The notes under the pieces: model-generated
What the model saw: only the letters and a program-made list of their open reading frames with translations
Database searches by the model: none
What the model was told of the DNA's origin: nothing
Program-made: the position numbers and the translations under genes
Shown here: positions 62,348 through 64,000 of the stretch, piece after piece
Numbering within the stretch: position 1 is the first letter of the stretch
How the letters are laid out: the number at the start of each line of letters is the position of its first letter
Assembly: GCF_014359905.1 (NCBI RefSeq)
Contig: NZ_JACIYP010000014.1
Location: 1-64,000 of the forward strand
Length of the DNA: 64,000 bases
Direction of reading: 5' to 3'
From: Hoeflea sp.
GTDB lineage: Bacteria; Pseudomonadota; Alphaproteobacteria; Rhizobiales; Rhizobiaceae

Positions 62348-62605
62348 GCACCGCATGCCGCCCCGCGCGATGGCAGCGCCGCGCTGTCGAAGTCGGCCCA
62401 AAGCTGCCGTTCGTTTGAACCGCAGCGAATGGCTGCTGTGACGCTTGGACGGCGTTGCGGTCAAATCATCATTAGAGATTAATAATACGACGTTCACATA
62501 TCAGGCATGCTACAGTGCCTTGTAACATTTAAGCTCGTCGACTGCTCGATGACCTTGCCGAGTAATGACTTGCGCCGTGAGTCTCCGGCCCTTGAGGGCC
62601 TTTTC
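62348..62605. promoter_or_regulatory. AT-rich promoter region of the histidine kinase gene
   Basis: This gap includes an AT-rich stretch (about 62466-62500) suited to a promoter. In-frame ATG codons at 62507 and 62549 could extend the kinase N-terminus but lack strong ribosome sites. Confidence 0.35.
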
Positions 62606-63658
62606 ATGCCATTGCTACCAACATCCCATCTCGAAGCGGCGAGCACCCTTGCCGTGGTCGTGTCTTCCAACGAGCCGCTGCTGTTCCTGTCCGACGAGCT
62701 CCGGATCATTGCGGCAAGCGCTTCTTTTTGCCTGGCGTTCGCCATCGATCCCGAATCCGCCTCCGGCAAGCGGCTCGATGAACTGGGAAACGGGGAATGG
62801 GCGATGCCCAAGCTCGCGTCCCTGTTGCGGGCGACCGCGACTGGCAGTGCGAGCATCAATGCCTACGAGATCGAACTGAAGCGACCAAATCAGAAAACAA
62901 GGCAGTTGGTCGTTTATGCGCGAACGCTCGATGATGGCGATCTCGACCACATTCGCCTGCTTCTCGCCGTAAACGATGTAACCGACATTCGCGCCGAAGC
63001 GAGGCTGAAAGAAGATCTGCTTCGCGACAAGGCCATCCTGCTGCAGGAAGTCCAACACAGGGTCGCCAACAGCCTGCAGATCATCGCCAGCGTCCTGATG
63101 CAGAGCGCACGTCGGGTTCAATCGGAGGAGGCGCGGGGGCATCTCCAAAATGCCCGTCAACGCATCATGTCAATCGCAGAGCTGCAACGACAGCTTTCCA
63201 CATCACCGGGCGGCAATGTTGAACTTCGTTCCTATTTCACGCACCTTTGCCAAAGTCTCGGCGCATCGATGATTGAGGACCCCGAGAGGCTGTCGATCCA
63301 GGTCAAGGTTGATGATAGCGTCGTGGTCGCGGATGTCTCAATAAGCTTGGGGCTCATCGTGACTGAACTTGTCATCAATGCCCTGAAGCATGCCTTCACC
63401 GACGATCAGCCCGGGAAAATCGCGATTGTCTATGAATCGTCGGGCAAAGAGTGGACGCTATCCATTGCAGATAACGGAAACGGAATACCTGTAGGGGCCG
63501 ACACACCCAAGGCGGGATTGGGGACGGGCATCGTGGAAGCGCTCGTGAAGAACCTGAACGGCGAAATCACATTGAGCAACGCCGAACCCGGTACATTGGT
63601 CACAATCAGTCATCGGGAAAGCTCAAACCTTCCGAATAACCTTTCTTCAGCGGTATAG
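62606..63658 (+). CDS. PAS-containing HisKA_2-type sensor histidine kinase
   Basis: A 350-residue cytosolic kinase. A PAS-like domain (about residues 10-130) is followed by the HisKA_2 dimerisation motif with the phosphoryl His in LLQEVQHRVANSLQIIASVL (near residue 150), then an HATPase with VTELVINALKHAF (N box), SIADNGNGIP (G1) and GLGTGIVEALVKNL (G2). This is the LovK/EL346-like HWE/HisKA_2 group common in Alphaproteobacteria. The start at 62606 has GAGGG 7 nt upstream; earlier ATGs are possible. It is followed by a response regulator 68 bp later, the probable partner. Confidence 0.87.
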   Translation: MPLLPTSHLEAASTLAVVVSSNEPLLFLSDELRIIAASASFCLAFAIDPESASGKRLDELGNGEWAMPKLASLLRATATGSASINAYEIELKRPNQKTRQLVVYARTLDDGDLDHIRLLLAVNDVTDIRAEARLKEDLLRDKAILLQEVQHRVANSLQIIASVLMQSARRVQSEEARGHLQNARQRIMSIAELQRQLSTSPGGNVELRSYFTHLCQSLGASMIEDPERLSIQVKVDDSVVVADVSISLGLIVTELVINALKHAFTDDQPGKIAIVYESSGKEWTLSIADNGNGIPVGADTPKAGLGTGIVEALVKNLNGEITLSNAEPGTLVTISHRESSNLPNNLSSAV

Positions 63659-63726
63659 AACCACGACTGTTGCCTAAAACGATAAAGGCTAAAGATTTGC
63701 CGCCAACCTCAAACATCGAGTAAACA

Positions 63727-64000
63727 ATGAATAATAGCAAAGCGGTCGTGCTGATCGTGGAAGACAACGCAATTATACGAATGAGCGCAGTCGATCTTGC
63801 CCTATCGGCAGGCTATGAAGCGCTGGAAGCCGGCGACGCAGACGAGGCAATCCGAATTCTCGAACAGCGAGACGACATCGATCTTGTTTTCACCGATGTT
63901 CAGATGCCAGGGACGATGGACGGTATCAAGCTGTCCCACTACATCCGGGATCGGTGGCCGCCAGTCAAGCTGATCGTCGCATCGGGTGCTGACATCGTCG
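63727..64000 (+). CDS. response regulator (receiver domain), partial at window end
   Basis: Starts at ATG 63727 and runs off the window end, so only 91 residues are seen. The receiver domain is clear: VLIVEDNAIIRMSAVDLA with the acidic pair, the phospho-acceptor Asp in LVFTDVQMPG, and the KLIVASGAD conserved Thr/Ser region. It is the likely target of the upstream histidine kinase. No output domain is visible because of the cut. Confidence 0.9.
   Translation, partial: MNNSKAVVLIVEDNAIIRMSAVDLALSAGYEALEAGDADEAIRILEQRDDIDLVFTDVQMPGTMDGIKLSHYIRDRWPPVKLIVASGADIV

Overview
The window comes from a GC-rich alphaproteobacterium, most likely a member of the Rhizobiales (Hyphomicrobiales; Rhizobiaceae/Phyllobacteriaceae-like, e.g. 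Hoeflea-type). The evidence is the very-long-chain fatty acid lipid A cluster (acpXL-fabZXL-fabFXL-adhXL-lpxXL), FnrN/HemN separated by an FNR/FixK box, CobNST-type late cobalt insertion, ExoD, and non-pyrrolysine MtgB-type betaine demethylation genes. I saw no tRNA, rRNA, CRISPR array, transposase or phage gene.

Region 1 (1-19 kb) is one-carbon and glycine-betaine metabolism. A corrinoid protein (7473-8174) and an MttB-superfamily methyltransferase (8426-10015) are divergent. Around them are a methyltetrahydrofolate:corrinoid methyltransferase, a MetF-type reductase, a MetF-C-terminal/MetV-type Fe-S or Zn protein, a DUF1638 protein and an Fe-S protein that could reactivate the corrinoid. A betaine-homocysteine methyltransferase and a glycine betaine ABC importer (proXWV) complete the set. 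Together they import betaine, strip its methyl groups onto corrinoid/THF or homocysteine, and depend on B12. Interspersed are a GGDEF-EAL protein, an ExoD protein, an entericidin-like lipoprotein, an ECF sigma factor with a membrane vWA protein, and a PadR regulator.

Region 2 (19.7-49 kb) is a cobalamin cluster: cobQ, a cobalamin riboswitch upstream of cbtBA (cobalt uptake), cobP, cobW, cobN, cobO, then cbiX, cobH, cobL, cobI, a CbiG-CobJ fusion, cobM, cobK, cbiD, cobA, cobB, cobC and cobD. It mixes 'aerobic' (CobN) and 'anaerobic' (CbiX, CbiD, CbiG) components. A large inverted-repeat palindromic element lies inside the cobN reading frame and a relative of it lies between cobL and cobI. Interrupting the cluster is a small island (30.3-32.5 kb). 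It encodes a 68-aa Cys-containing candidate RiPP precursor translationally coupled to a SPASM-type radical SAM enzyme, followed by a small secreted DUF4189-like protein. This is the best candidate for an undescribed system. A Nudix-like protein of unknown role follows cobK.

Region 3 (49-55 kb) holds an L,D-transpeptidase and the VLCFA-lipid A operon. Its fabF2XL gene carries an in-frame TGA at codon 58. Region 4 (55-64 kb) holds hemN/fnrN, a frameshifted PAS-like gene, ETF-ubiquinone oxidoreductase behind a LiuR-like dyad, yaeQ, a flavin-reductase-like protein, a HisKA_2-type histidine kinase and the start of a response regulator cut by the window edge.
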